A stretch of DNA of 64,000 nt from Bacteroidales bacterium (GCA_028277395.1 JANQGJ010000080.1:54085-118084); one strand, 5' to 3'; shown: positions 45,401-55,112, numbered from the stretch's first letter. The notes: generated by a model from the letters alone, not told the origin. A program made the numbers and translations.

Positions 45401-47578
45401 GGCACAATAAATTTGGTTGGTGATATAAGTTTAAATAATGTTGCATCAAACAGTATAATGAGTGGCTCATTTGTGTTGAATTTAGGAGGAAGTATCGAAA
45501 TGGATGCTTCCTCTTTTTCAGAAATTACAGGAGGCACAATCATAGCAACCGGAGCCGGTAATATATTACCATTTTCAAATACAGGTGAATTTCATGTTCA
45601 TAATATGTCGGTTAATTCAACAGGGAGCTATTTATTTGCCAGAGATGGTTATAATTCATCATTTTCAATAAACAACGACTTTACAATATCAGGAGGTAAT
45701 GTTCAGTTTTTGAGTATTGATGGTACTGGGAAACCATATGATTTCACTATAGGCAGGAACCTTAATATATTGAATGGTGCTTTGGTAGAGGTTGATGTAG
45801 CAAACCAGTTAATACTAACAAGTGATCTTGTAGTTGATGGTAGTTTAACCCAAAGTTCAGGAGAATTTGTCTTTAACGGAGTTACAAACATTAGTGGAAG
45901 CGGGACAACCATCCTGAATAACACTTTAATAAATACAGGTAGCATATTAAATGGGAATTCCCTGACTCCCCTTAACATTGCTGGTGATTTTACCAATAAT
46001 GGAACATATAATCATAATAATGGTACTTTAATCTTTAACGGTATAAATCAAAGTATCGGGGGTAGTTCAGTAACGTTACTAAATAATCTTACTATTACAT
46101 CAACAAGTACTACAACTGTCAATTCTACAGGAACCGGTTTGACTGGAGTCTTGAAATCTGATGGAAACCTGATTGTCGCGGGAGGACTGACTCTTACTTC
46201 AACATCTTCTCAAACTGCTTTAATTGATGGAAGTGGAACAGGAAACATAAGTGGTACAATAGAGATACAACGTTATTTGCCTTCAGGTTTTGGGTATCAT
46301 TATGTTAGTTCACCGTTCTCATCGGCAACAGCTGCGCAGTTTTCAGATGAAGTGGACCTTGGAGCATCGTTTCCTCCATTATATCGTTATAATGAAGACC
46401 GTGAATCATCCGGTTGGGTAAATTATTCAGATCCTGTGAATCTACTGGAACCATTTTATGGTTATGCCCTGAATTTTGGCTCATCATCAACACCTCTAAC
46501 AATAGATATGGAGGGAGAGGTAAATAGTAGTTCTTATTTATTGACTTTATTCAACAATAATAAAACTTACACTCAGGGCTTTAATCTGATAGGTAATCCT
46601 TACCCGTCGCCTGTTGACTGGGATGCATCTTCAGGATGGATACGGACCAATATTGATAATGCCGTATATTACTTCAATCCTGGAACTGCTGATCAATACG
46701 AAGGCACTTATAGCTGCTATGTAAATGGTATTTCAAGCGATGGTATTGCAAGTGGAATTATAGCGGCAATGCAAGGCTTTTTTGTACATATATCTGATGG
46801 TACATATCCTGTTTCAGGAAACATTTCGATTAATAATAATGCCAGAGTGGTATCACTTACACCTGTGTATCATAAAAATACAAGAAACGATAAAGTAATA
46901 AGGTTATGTGCCGGATTTTCAGATAATGGAACCAAATGTGATCCGCTTGCTTTTTATTTTGGGAAAAGTGATAACAGGAAATTTGATAACAGGTATGATG
47001 CTTTAAAACTGGAAAATACAGATATTAATGTCCCTAATTTATATGGCATAACTTCTGATCTAAAAAAGCTGTCAGTATATTCATTACCCGGTGATTTTGA
47101 TAGTTTACTTGTAGTACCAATAGGTTTGACAACAAATAAAGATGGTGAATTATACATTGAACTAAGAGGCCTGGAAAATTTCCCTGAAAATTTTAATCTC
47201 TATATAAAGGATAGTGAAGAAGGTATTTATTACGAACTAAAAAAGTTGCAGTATCCTCTGTTTAATTTGCTAAAAGGAGAATATAATAATAGGTTCTTTT
47301 TATTGATATCAAAAGGGGAGTTGAATAATTTATCTGATAAAAACCGGATTTACAATGCTTTCGCGTATAAAAATACTATTACTGTTTACTGTGAGTCACC
47401 GTATGATCTTATGTCAACAATGGAGATTGTGAATACCATGGGACAATTGGTTTGGCAAAAAGTAATTCATGGAAACGGATTGTCAAGATACACAGTAAAC
47501 ATTGAACCGGGATTTTATATTCTAATTATCAGGTCAAGATTTGGTAATTACACACGTAAAATTGTACTAACAAATTAA
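42467..47578 (+). CDS. Very large T9SS-secreted surface adhesin with five tandem domains
   Basis: The 1703-residue protein begins at an ATG 24 bp after the chaperone gene; a signal peptide (MKLAVLVCLSFFYMFTNSQ) starts only at residue 29, so the ATG at 42551 may be the true start. Order: a beta-sandwich domain (residues about 45-200, QEDFTYPDGT), five repeats of about 129 residues (205-845) with the cores CGG...P(V/I)DxWYxYT, SxFDTRLAxWD and YYIQVGG, beta-helix-like repeats (860-1250), a further domain with FNLIGNPYPSPVDW, and a C-terminal type A sorting domain ending NYTRKIVLTN. Repeats resemble PPC-type bacterial domains. It should leave the cell by T9SS, not by the usher. Confidence 0.85.
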   Translation: MSFSTMICEKKRRCISLPCKVCGIGHRFMKLAVLVCLSFFYMFTNSQTIVWQEDFTYPDGTIQGSGTPPKWTRDVSACTFSNQNDYFEVKSGQMEGRDLDGEAVWISESIDISNYSSVCISTDVSMGGRMEPGDYIRFYYKIDGGTEILFSQNGDISDDFSPLVASQSGLIGTNLVIVVRMYNNGGMEIHRFDNMVVFEPIAGDFCNNAIIINEVDDLLFNTLASTVSWKNPGCGGTTDPVDLWYAYTATETGLATIDLCGSSFDTRLAVWDACSGNVLGCNDNNNACGPGSSQSIITMDVTSGITYYIQVGGNDASTGTGYLSINVMPYPSNDDCNNAISIGEVSNLPFSTITATASGVNPDCGGIVPVDIWYTYTPASSGVASIDLCGSDYDSRLAVWDACNGNQIDCNDDSDFCGSSSLQSYLAIEVTAGVTYYIQVGGYSNSTGSGDLSLSLIPYPVNDDCSNALPIGEVSGLPYTTIGATAGGDNPGCGGIVDPVDIWYEYTATVTGSGSFSLCGSNFNTRLAIWDACGGTVLTCNDNSSVCGWGSQQSHISMDVVSGTTYYIQVGGNNALTGSGQLSVEVYPFPDNDNCLNATSIGEVTDLLFSTVEATASGISPNCGGTNPIDIWYEYSPSASGVANIDLCGSSFDTRLAIWDACNGNQIDCNDDSDNCGNGSYQSYLSIKVNSGNVYYIQVGGYNNTTGNGDLSISLTPYAENNECVDATPVGEITGMPFTLDYATASGSNPGCGGTTNPVDLWYEYTPSLTGLASFSLCMSNFDTRLAIWDECGGNVLSCNNNSNICSPGSKQSYIELNVSLGNTYIVQVGGRNDNTGSGILSINISPSTTGHWTGNIDSDWATTGNWMNGTIPDASIDAQIINVPPNYPVIDETASCKNLLIDAGNSVTVGTGGAITLAESCWNDGALMIVDGSMVITGNLNCTSGSTTSISGGNIILDGWYESGPGTSASGKVELSGGTINLVGDISLNNVASNSIMSGSFVLNLGGSIEMDASSFSEITGGTIIATGAGNILPFSNTGEFHVHNMSVNSTGSYLFARDGYNSSFSINNDFTISGGNVQFLSIDGTGKPYDFTIGRNLNILNGALVEVDVANQLILTSDLVVDGSLTQSSGEFVFNGVTNISGSGTTILNNTLINTGSILNGNSLTPLNIAGDFTNNGTYNHNNGTLIFNGINQSIGGSSVTLLNNLTITSTSTTTVNSTGTGLTGVLKSDGNLIVAGGLTLTSTSSQTALIDGSGTGNISGTIEIQRYLPSGFGYHYVSSPFSSATAAQFSDEVDLGASFPPLYRYNEDRESSGWVNYSDPVNLLEPFYGYALNFGSSSTPLTIDMEGEVNSSSYLLTLFNNNKTYTQGFNLIGNPYPSPVDWDASSGWIRTNIDNAVYYFNPGTADQYEGTYSCYVNGISSDGIASGIIAAMQGFFVHISDGTYPVSGNISINNNARVVSLTPVYHKNTRNDKVIRLCAGFSDNGTKCDPLAFYFGKSDNRKFDNRYDALKLENTDINVPNLYGITSDLKKLSVYSLPGDFDSLLVVPIGLTTNKDGELYIELRGLENFPENFNLYIKDSEEGIYYELKKLQYPLFNLLKGEYNNRFFLLISKGELNNLSDKNRIYNAFAYKNTITVYCESPYDLMSTMEIVNTMGQLVWQKVIHGNGLSRYTVNIEPGFYILIIRSRFGNYTRKIVLTN
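43078..45005 (+). repeat. Five tandem in-frame repeats of about 387 bp in the large adhesin
   Basis: Units begin near 43078, 43462, 43850, 44238 and 44624, spaced 384-388 bp. Each encodes a domain opening with (N/D)xxC(N/S/V)xA and carrying CGG, WYxYT, RLAxWD, CND and QVGG motifs. Units 2 and 4 are closest to each other (NGNQIDCNDDSD shared), units 3 and 5 differ more, which suggests a doubling of a two-domain module. Confidence 0.8.
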
Positions 47579-47588
47579 ATTTTTGTTA

Positions 47589-48092
47589 ATGTTTAAGATG
47601 ACCCGAATACTGTTAATTACTTGTTGCTTGCAAAAAGTATTAATATTTAGTTTGAATGCCCAGGAAAAACCTCCACGTCCTATAGCAGTTTATGTTTCAC
47701 CTCTTCATGGATTAAGTTTTGGAGCAATAATTCTGGGGCCTTCTGATGGTACAGTTACAGTTAGTCCTGATGGGTCACGTTCATCAACCGGAGGTGTAAT
47801 TCCCGGTGATTTTGGTGTTGCATATTCTCCGGCACTTTTCGAAATTGAAGCTAATCCCGGAACTCTTATATCAATATTGAATGGTCAGAATGCTACTCTT
47901 ACTGGAAGTAACGGAGGAAATTTGACACTTATAATAGGAAATTCACAACCTGCATCACCTTTCATTACAACACAGCAATATCCAAACCGAACAATTCTGC
48001 GAGTTGGAGGTACGCTTGAAATTGGTCAACCAGTTGCAAACCCTCCGGGCTTATACAGTGGTACGTTTTCAATTACATTGATTCAGGAATAA
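47589..48092 (+). CDS. DUF4402 secreted protein C
   Basis: From the ATG at 47589 the protein has 167 residues and a signal peptide ending FSLNAQ. The DUF4402 features are a GLSFGAIILGP start, the loop SPDGSRSSTGGVIPGD, and the closing GGTLEIG...GLYSGTFSITLIQE. A TTG two codons upstream is less likely. The gene lies about 10 bp after the adhesin stop and 61 bp before the usher gene, so it is tied to both. Role as a subunit is inferred from the same reasoning as for protein A. Confidence 0.78.
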   Translation: MFKMTRILLITCCLQKVLIFSLNAQEKPPRPIAVYVSPLHGLSFGAIILGPSDGTVTVSPDGSRSSTGGVIPGDFGVAYSPALFEIEANPGTLISILNGQNATLTGSNGGNLTLIIGNSQPASPFITTQQYPNRTILRVGGTLEIGQPVANPPGLYSGTFSITLIQE

Positions 48093-48153
48093 TAGCAGAG
48101 TAAAATTGATATTGCTGGTAGCTCATTATTTGTAAACCTATTGCTCTGAAGAT

Positions 48154-50742
48154 TTGATTCGATTAAAAAATACCAGAAAAATATGGCGACAAAGATTACT
48201 GATTTGGAACTTACTAATTTTACTACATTTTATGCCTGAGTTTAGTTTGACTCAGGAGTCATATGATTTTTTCGAGATACCCGTTTATGTGGAGATTGAC
48301 AAATTTGGAGGAACTGAGATACCAGCAATAATAACCGAAGAAAGGGTATGCCTGTTAATAAGTGGATTATTTGATTTTATTAAGATTAAAAACAGTTATT
48401 CAGATAATTTTGATACCTTATCCGGTTTTTTTCTAAGGCCTGAAAACACTTATTCTATTATAAGAAATAATAATACGATCAACTATGAAAACAAAACATA
48501 CAGGATTCCGGATGGAGATTTATTAAAACATAACCCTGGGCTATACCTTGAATTAAAATGGTTTGGAAGAATATTTGGTTTGGATTGTTCATTTAATCTT
48601 CGTAAGCTTATGGTTGAATTAAAAACAAACTTTGAATTACCGGTAATTCGGGAAATGCGTCTTAATACAATCAGAGATAACCTTCAAAAAATGAAAGGTA
48701 AACGACAGACCGATACAATTATAAGAAGAAAATACCCTGGGTTTAGTTTTGGAACCATTGACTGGTCGGTTAATACAATGCAAATGCCTGGTGTTTCAGC
48801 AAATACAAGATCAAGCGTTGCAATAGGATCTGTTATTGCCGGAGGTGAAACAAATGTGATATTAAATTATGATTCAGATCGTCCGTTTACAGGCAGGCAA
48901 CAACAATACAATTGGCGATTTGTAAATAATAATTCAGATTATATAAGACAATTACAATTTGGTAAAATAGTTCCATTTTCCATTTCATCTATATATGATC
49001 CCGTTGTAGGTGTACATTTATCAAATACACCAACAACTTACAGGAGGTCGTATGGTGAATATACATTGAGTGATTATACTAATCCGGGGTGGGATGTTGA
49101 GCTATTTGTAAATAATATACTGGTTGATTATCAAAAAGCCGATGCGTCAGGTTTTTATTCATTCCAGGTACCACTTGTTTATGGAAATACACAAATAACA
49201 CTTAGATACTATGGTCCGTGGGGTGAAGTACAAACTAAAGAACAGAGTATAACAGTTCCGTTTAATTTTGTTCCTCAGAAAAAGCTGGAATACAGGTTAA
49301 GCTCTGGTATTGTGGAAGATACTTTAAGTAGCAGTTATTTTCGTGGTGAACTAAACTATGGTTTGGGAAGAAATGTGAGCCTTAGTGGTGGAGTGGAATA
49401 TTTGTCTTCAATAACTAACGGTAATTATATACCTTTTGTCAACACAAGTTTTAGCTTTGGAGGTAATATACTTATTGCCGCAAAATATTCACATGAGGTA
49501 GCTGGCCAGGTAATATTTAACTATTATACAAAGTCAGGGTTACATATGAACCTGGATTATACAAGATATAAAAGTGGTCAGTTAGCAATAAATAATAACT
49601 ATCAGGAAGTTAGAAAAGCTTCATTTTCATTACCCATAAGGAAAAACCGATACTCAATTTTAACAAGACTAACTGTTTCACAATATATTTTGTCCGTAAC
49701 AAGTTTTACAAATTCTGAATTGTTAATATCAGGTAATTTTTTTGGGATAAGCACTAACATATCGACTTTAGCAATTATTACAGATTATTCAACTCCATTT
49801 TATTATAGTAATATATCAATGGGATTTAGACTATCTGGAAAAATAAACCTTAGAACACACATGCAATATGATATAAATGATAATAAAATCAATTCAGTAA
49901 AACTTGAACTTGAAAAAAGATTAAAAAAAACAGGATACATTTCTGTATCATATGAGGATAATATTCCCGGAAACCTTAGAAGTGTTCAGCTTGGTGTGTG
50001 TATTGATTTGTCATTTGCACAATCAGGATTTAATATAGTAACAGGAAATCAAAACACAACCCTGTTTGAAAACTTTAGAGGGAGTCTGCAATACAATGGC
50101 CGGCTTAAAAAGGTAATTGCATCCAACAGATCAGGAGTTGGCAGAGGAAGTTTAGTGTTATTACCATTTCTGGATTTGAACCATAACAATAAATACGACA
50201 AAGGAGAACCTAAGGTATCAGTTCCTGATATTAGAGTTACGTCAGGAAGAATAACACGTAATGATAAAGATTCAACCATAGTAGTATCTGAACTGGAGGC
50301 ATATACAAACTGTTTTATTGAAATAAGTGATAATAATTTTGATAATATTTCCTGGAGACTGGAGTTTAATTCCTTTGATGTTGAGGTAATTCCAAACCAG
50401 ATGAAGTTAGTTGAAATTCCTGTACATGTAATGGGTGAGGTGTCAGGATATGTGTTTTTAAAATCTGACAAAGGATTATCAGGAATAGGAAGAATGAAAG
50501 TTAATATTTACAACTCAAAAAGAGACATAGTTAAGCAGATAATATCAGAATATGACGGGTATTTCAGTTACATAGGTTTAGCTCCCGGATCATATTACCT
50601 GGAGATCGACAATGAACAGCTTAAAAGAACAAAAATGACATTTGTGAATAAACGGATTAACATTAATATCAATAAAACAACAGAAGGAGATTTTAAAGGT
50701 GGAATAGAATTAATTGTTGAACAAATTCAGACCAATTCATAA
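48154..50742 (+). CDS. Usher-like outer-membrane barrel of the DUF4402 locus
   Basis: The 862-residue protein starts at TTG (48154); no ATG lies upstream of the signal sequence (LLIWNLLILLHFMPEFSLTQ). Residues about 35-190 are an N-terminal periplasmic part, about 200-650 contain a beta-barrel with alternating aromatic strands, including a plug-like insertion PGWDVELFVNNILVDYQKAD...VPLVYGN...RYYGPWGE, a stretch I know from usher relatives (GWEVELYRNG type). The C-terminal region has LPFLDLNHNNKYDKGEP and two beta-sandwich domains. An usher exports and assembles subunits delivered by a chaperone. The identity rests on motifs and context; another large barrel with a regulatory-like C-terminus is possible. 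Confidence 0.68.
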   Translation: MIRLKNTRKIWRQRLLIWNLLILLHFMPEFSLTQESYDFFEIPVYVEIDKFGGTEIPAIITEERVCLLISGLFDFIKIKNSYSDNFDTLSGFFLRPENTYSIIRNNNTINYENKTYRIPDGDLLKHNPGLYLELKWFGRIFGLDCSFNLRKLMVELKTNFELPVIREMRLNTIRDNLQKMKGKRQTDTIIRRKYPGFSFGTIDWSVNTMQMPGVSANTRSSVAIGSVIAGGETNVILNYDSDRPFTGRQQQYNWRFVNNNSDYIRQLQFGKIVPFSISSIYDPVVGVHLSNTPTTYRRSYGEYTLSDYTNPGWDVELFVNNILVDYQKADASGFYSFQVPLVYGNTQITLRYYGPWGEVQTKEQSITVPFNFVPQKKLEYRLSSGIVEDTLSSSYFRGELNYGLGRNVSLSGGVEYLSSITNGNYIPFVNTSFSFGGNILIAAKYSHEVAGQVIFNYYTKSGLHMNLDYTRYKSGQLAINNNYQEVRKASFSLPIRKNRYSILTRLTVSQYILSVTSFTNSELLISGNFFGISTNISTLAIITDYSTPFYYSNISMGFRLSGKINLRTHMQYDINDNKINSVKLELEKRLKKTGYISVSYEDNIPGNLRSVQLGVCIDLSFAQSGFNIVTGNQNTTLFENFRGSLQYNGRLKKVIASNRSGVGRGSLVLLPFLDLNHNNKYDKGEPKVSVPDIRVTSGRITRNDKDSTIVVSELEAYTNCFIEISDNNFDNISWRLEFNSFDVEVIPNQMKLVEIPVHVMGEVSGYVFLKSDKGLSGIGRMKVNIYNSKRDIVKQIISEYDGYFSYIGLAPGSYYLEIDNEQLKRTKMTFVNKRINININKTTEGDFKGGIELIVEQIQTNS

Positions 50743-50818
50743 CTATTTATTTGAACAGTATTTATGTATTACTGGTTTATTCCGGGATGTACATTTACAG
50801 AATTATTAATAATGATTT

Positions 50819-51607
50819 TTATGACAATCCTCTTGATAACAATTCTTTATTCATTATCTTATCGAATCTTGAATCCATACATACACTTATGTCGGTTGTA
50901 ATAAAGTTTCCATTATAGAACAGACTAAAAATAGTAGCCGGGGTTGGGGCTTCTTTAGCCTGCTTTAAAGTCTCAATTTTTATTATTTTAAGCTTAATAT
51001 TCCTTTTGGTAGCCGTTTCTCGTAAAGAAGTGTGAACATGATACTCCGAAAAAGGGCAACGGTTTGAATAATAAACAACAATACCATCCTTACCGGAACA
51101 TTTCCCGTTTAAAACACTATCTCCAAATGAAGGTGATTTTGTTGTGTCTTTAAGTTTTTTTTCAAGAAGGCTGAATCCATATGGTAATGTTTCGCAAACT
51201 TCAAAGCCCTGCCTGAGTAACCATTTTTTATCACTCATGAAATTATATTTATTTGTGCCTGTAACTGTAACAAGACCTTCTTTGTTATTCAATTTTGCGT
51301 TTTCAACAGCTTTTTTCAACAGAGCTTTACCATAACCATTTTTTTTATACTTGCCGGATACCCAGAAACAGTTTATCAACAGGTAATTATCAGCATTAAT
51401 TGGAGCCCAACCAAACTCAGCAGGTCCGTATTCAATAAATACCTTTGCCCTGGCATCAATACGTTGAAATATGTAGCCATTATCAAATTCTTTTTTGAGC
51501 CAGTCTTTCTTTAATTCATAGCCGTTCTTACATTTTTTATCTGAAATAGCACAACATATATGCTCATGGTCAATATTTTCATGAACTAAATCTATTATCT
51601 TTTCCAT
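50819..51607 (-). CDS. GNAT acetyltransferase with YoaP-like C-terminus
   Basis: The 262-residue protein has a GNAT domain (residues about 1-150; NCFWVSGKYKKNGYGKALLKKAVENA is the acetyl-CoA-binding loop) and a C-terminal YoaP-type region with SNRCPFSEYHVHTSL near 186-200. Such proteins are widespread in Firmicutes and Bacteroidota; the substrate is unknown. It follows the AraC gene by 7 bp on the same strand, so the two form one operon. It points away from the usher and converges with it. Confidence 0.75.
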   Translation of the reverse strand: MEKIIDLVHENIDHEHICCAISDKKCKNGYELKKDWLKKEFDNGYIFQRIDARAKVFIEYGPAEFGWAPINADNYLLINCFWVSGKYKKNGYGKALLKKAVENAKLNNKEGLVTVTGTNKYNFMSDKKWLLRQGFEVCETLPYGFSLLEKKLKDTTKSPSFGDSVLNGKCSGKDGIVVYYSNRCPFSEYHVHTSLRETATKRNIKLKIIKIETLKQAKEAPTPATIFSLFYNGNFITTDISVCMDSRFDKIMNKELLSRGLS

Positions 51608-51614
51608 ATGACGA

Positions 51615-52475
51615 TTACTTTATTGGTAAATAAATTTCAGTTAGTAAATCATTTGACAATACTTTGTTTGGATCATTAAGGTATTTTTCAAAAGGTATGC
51701 TGTTACGCAACCGAAATCCGGAATCCGGCAGCCAGCTATTGTAAATGGAGTCATAAAGATTATATAGTCCGTCGTAAGGACCTCTTAGAGTGAAAACCGA
51801 ATATTTGCCTCCGCTGATATTCAATATACCAAATTTCCCACCTGGTTTAAAGTCTTTTTTAATTGTAACGCAAGCGTAGAATCTACAAAGATCGTTGTTT
51901 GTAATGTCGGGATTATCATAATTTAATCCCAGGTATTCGCAATCCTGTGATAATAATTCATTATCTCTGGCGTAGTTTATCAATTCCCGCCATGCATTTT
52001 TATACTTGTAAGCATCTCCATATTTAGCAGTTACCCGAATATAGATTAGTTTTTTCGGATCAATATCCCGGATATCAGGCTTTAATATTGCATCCTCTGA
52101 AGTATGTTTAATATTGTGATTTCTGACTTTTGCTTGCTTTGATCTATAATCTGATGGCGATATTCCGTAATGTCTTTTAAAAGCTTTTGATAAAGCCTGA
52201 GAATTGCTATAACCTGAACTATTGGCAATTACAGAAATTGGCTGGTTAGTAATAATTAATCTCTGCGCTGCTTTTTCAAGGCGAAGTCTTGTAATATATG
52301 ATGCAATATTTTCACCAATAATAGCTTTGAAGATTCTGTGAAAGTGAAATTCTGAAATATTTGCAATCCCGGCAAGTATTTCAGTACTCATGTTGTTATG
52401 AAGGTTTTTGTTAATATAATCAATAACCCTGTTAATAGAAGAGTGGTATTCAAGTATTGTCTTTTCTTTGGCCAT
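51615..52475 (-). CDS. AraC-family regulator with GyrI-like ligand-binding domain
   Basis: The 286-residue protein has the AraC double helix-turn-helix in its first 115 residues (ILAGIANISEFHFHRIFKAIIGENI and IANSSGYSNSQALSKAFKRHYGISPSDYR), then a GyrI-like/bacterial transcription activator effector-binding domain (about 130-286, with FKPGGKFGILNISGGKYSVFTLRGPYDGLYNLYDSIYNSWL). The family usually senses small drug-like molecules. It is the upstream gene of the acetyltransferase pair and starts 255 bp from the divergent T9SS gene. Confidence 0.88.
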   Translation of the reverse strand: MAKEKTILEYHSSINRVIDYINKNLHNNMSTEILAGIANISEFHFHRIFKAIIGENIASYITRLRLEKAAQRLIITNQPISVIANSSGYSNSQALSKAFKRHYGISPSDYRSKQAKVRNHNIKHTSEDAILKPDIRDIDPKKLIYIRVTAKYGDAYKYKNAWRELINYARDNELLSQDCEYLGLNYDNPDITNNDLCRFYACVTIKKDFKPGGKFGILNISGGKYSVFTLRGPYDGLYNLYDSIYNSWLPDSGFRLRNSIPFEKYLNDPNKVLSNDLLTEIYLPIK

Positions 52476-52730
52476 ACTAAAAATCGATAAACAAAATTAA
52501 CAAGTGTTTGATTAAGAAGACATGTCCGTTTTTGCTAATTATTAATAAAAGTACAACAATAATTCTCACCTAAATGTTAACATCGGTTCGGCATAAAAGT
52601 AGATTTGAATTGATATTTTCACATTGTACCGTCTTGTTAAAAAGTTCTTAAATGGATTATAACCTATGGAATATACTATATTTGTCAACCTTATAGCGGA
52701 AAACAATTCACCAAAATAAATCAGATACAT

Positions 52731-55112
52731 ATGTTCAAAAAACCATCCTTCATTTTTCTTAGTGTATTTTTAGCATCAATATTAACTTATGGACAGGATT
52801 ATTCTACGGCAACAGCGAAAGTTCGCAAAGCTTATTATTCAGATAAAACACCTCCACTCAGAGAGATGAAGATTGTTTTGCCAGGTGAAAGAACCAGAAG
52901 CTGGAAAGATGAACTTGTACAAAATGATGAAAGGGATGAGTCAGTTTTGTATAATGCCTTTGTTCAGCCTGAAAGTGATGATGTTCAGCAAAAATCAATG
53001 GGAACCAGAAGTGTAAGAGGACCGGTATTAAATTTTGCCGGAGTAGGCAGAATAACAAACCTGACACCTCCGGATACTGATGGAGATGTTGGACCTAATC
53101 ATTATTTTCAAATGGTTAATGTGTCATTTGCCATTTGGGATAAAGCAGGGAATTTACTATATGGCCCGGTAGATAACTCTACACTTTGGAATGGTTTTAT
53201 TGGACCCTGGACCGGAACTAATGATGGTGATCCGATCGTGATTTATGATGAAATTGAAGACCGTTGGATAGCAACTCAGTTTGCTGTTAATACAAGTAAT
53301 GGAACCTACTGGGAATTAATAGCAGTGAGTGAAACACCTGATCCATTGGGTGCTTATTACCGATATGCATTTCAATACAGCATTTTCAACGATTATCCAA
53401 AATTCAGTAGCTGGCCTGATGGCTATTATGCTACATACAACATGTTTGATAATGGATATGCCGGATCGACCATTGTTGCATTTGAAAAGGATTCCATGCT
53501 AATTGGAAGTCCTGATGCCCGTGTTGTTGAATTTGGTCCGTTTCCTGATTTATATGGAACAAATACCTCTGATTTTGATGGAACAATGCTACCCCCTTCT
53601 GATTCCCCAAACTGGGTAGTGAATCTTAATAAATACGGAACACCACAAACTTTGGAGGTATATAAATTTGAAGTTGACTGGACTAATCCGTCTAATTCTT
53701 CATTCTCACTTTGGGATGATCTTACAGTAACGCCTTTTAGTTTTTTCAACCCGAATGTAAGAGCCCAGCTACCACAACCAAATTCATCTCAAAAACTTGA
53801 CCCGTTATCAAAATATTCGATGTATCCGCTTAAATACAGAAACTTTGGCTCGCATGAGTCAATGACCATAAATCATACTGTTAAGTTAGGTGACAGGGCT
53901 GGTGTAAGATGGTATGAGTTGCGAAAAGACAATGGTCAGGATCAATGGTACATTTACCAGGAAGGTACCTATGCTCCGGAAGATACTTTAAGCCGGTGGA
54001 TGGCATCTATAGCTATGAATGGAAATGGAGATATTGCTCTAGGGTATTCAGTTACAGGTGAGAATTTGTATCCATCTATCAGGTATACAGGGAGATCATC
54101 TTCAACACCACCAGGTGAAATGGATATTGAAGAGGTAACAATAATTGGTGGTTCAGGTTCGCAGGGAGGAAGTGCAAGATGGGGTGATTATAGTTATATG
54201 TCGGTTGATCCCACAGATGATACTACATTCTGGTTTACCCAGGAGTACATTGTATCAGCTTGGGAAACACGAATAGCGGCGTTCAATCTAAATGGTGAGC
54301 TTTTACTTCCTGTTGCAAATGCCGGTAACGATACAGTTGTATGTATTGATTACCCTTTCTTTGCGCATGGAGAGGCTGAAAATTATTCTTCTATTTTATG
54401 GTCCACATTAGGTGATGGTATTTTTCAAAACCCAACGGTTTTAAACCCGGTATATGTCAGGGGACCACAGGATATTGATAGCGGATATTTTGACCTGGTA
54501 TTAAATGTTGCCGGATATCAGCCTGATCTTCAGGATGCAGATACAGTGCATGTTGATATAACCTCAAATGTTCAGATAAATGCAGGAAATGATACCATTA
54601 TTTGTTACGATGAATCGTTTGTAACACAGCCTGATGTTCAATTTGGAGATTCACTGGTTTGGTCAACCTCAGGTGATGGCTTCTTTAATGACTCATCACT
54701 GGTAAATGCAATATATACTCCCGGAGAAGAAGATATTGCTGCTGGTAATGTAACCCTTACGCTTTATGCTAAGGCAGTTGAACCATGTCAGGGAGAAGAT
54801 ACAGATGCCTTATCATTGTTAATAGATCCTTGTACTTATGTAAATGATCTGGATAAACCTGATATTGATTTTAATCTTTATCCAAACCCAACATCCGGAA
54901 TTGTTAATGTTAGCATAAGTACTGTTGCTGACCTGAATTTTGAAATATCCGTGTTAAATTTACAGGGACAAAGAGTTTTTACAGGAAATATGAAAACTCA
55001 GAATGGTAAATACGTAAATCAACTGGATTTTTCATATTTTCCGGCAGGAATCTATTACATAGAAATCAACTCAGGTGACACTTCAACTACGAAAAAAGTT
55101 GTTTTATATTAG
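52731..55112 (+). CDS. T9SS-secreted protein with type A sorting domain
   Basis: The 793-residue protein has a signal peptide ending LTYGQ, then a large domain rich in Trp, Tyr and Gly (residues about 90-500, PDTDGDVGPNHYFQMVN; WDDLTV), which fits a beta-propeller-like fold. Two short repeated beta domains start ANAGNDTVVCIDY and NAGNDTIICYDES. The type A sorting domain begins FNLYPNPTSGIVNVS near 735 and ends TTKKVVLY, the C-terminal signal cleaved and attached after passage through T9SS. A -7-like TATATTTG lies at 52677-52684 without an ideal -33 TTG. The domain is known from secreted proteins of unknown activity. Confidence 0.82.
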   Translation: MFKKPSFIFLSVFLASILTYGQDYSTATAKVRKAYYSDKTPPLREMKIVLPGERTRSWKDELVQNDERDESVLYNAFVQPESDDVQQKSMGTRSVRGPVLNFAGVGRITNLTPPDTDGDVGPNHYFQMVNVSFAIWDKAGNLLYGPVDNSTLWNGFIGPWTGTNDGDPIVIYDEIEDRWIATQFAVNTSNGTYWELIAVSETPDPLGAYYRYAFQYSIFNDYPKFSSWPDGYYATYNMFDNGYAGSTIVAFEKDSMLIGSPDARVVEFGPFPDLYGTNTSDFDGTMLPPSDSPNWVVNLNKYGTPQTLEVYKFEVDWTNPSNSSFSLWDDLTVTPFSFFNPNVRAQLPQPNSSQKLDPLSKYSMYPLKYRNFGSHESMTINHTVKLGDRAGVRWYELRKDNGQDQWYIYQEGTYAPEDTLSRWMASIAMNGNGDIALGYSVTGENLYPSIRYTGRSSSTPPGEMDIEEVTIIGGSGSQGGSARWGDYSYMSVDPTDDTTFWFTQEYIVSAWETRIAAFNLNGELLLPVANAGNDTVVCIDYPFFAHGEAENYSSILWSTLGDGIFQNPTVLNPVYVRGPQDIDSGYFDLVLNVAGYQPDLQDADTVHVDITSNVQINAGNDTIICYDESFVTQPDVQFGDSLVWSTSGDGFFNDSSLVNAIYTPGEEDIAAGNVTLTLYAKAVEPCQGEDTDALSLLIDPCTYVNDLDKPDIDFNLYPNPTSGIVNVSISTVADLNFEISVLNLQGQRVFTGNMKTQNGKYVNQLDFSYFPAGIYYIEINSGDTSTTKKVVLY

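Noticed and set aside
45127..45996. Minus-strand frames of 97-138 codons inside the adhesin gene
   Set aside because: Antisense shadows caused by the Gly/Ser/Thr-rich coding strand.
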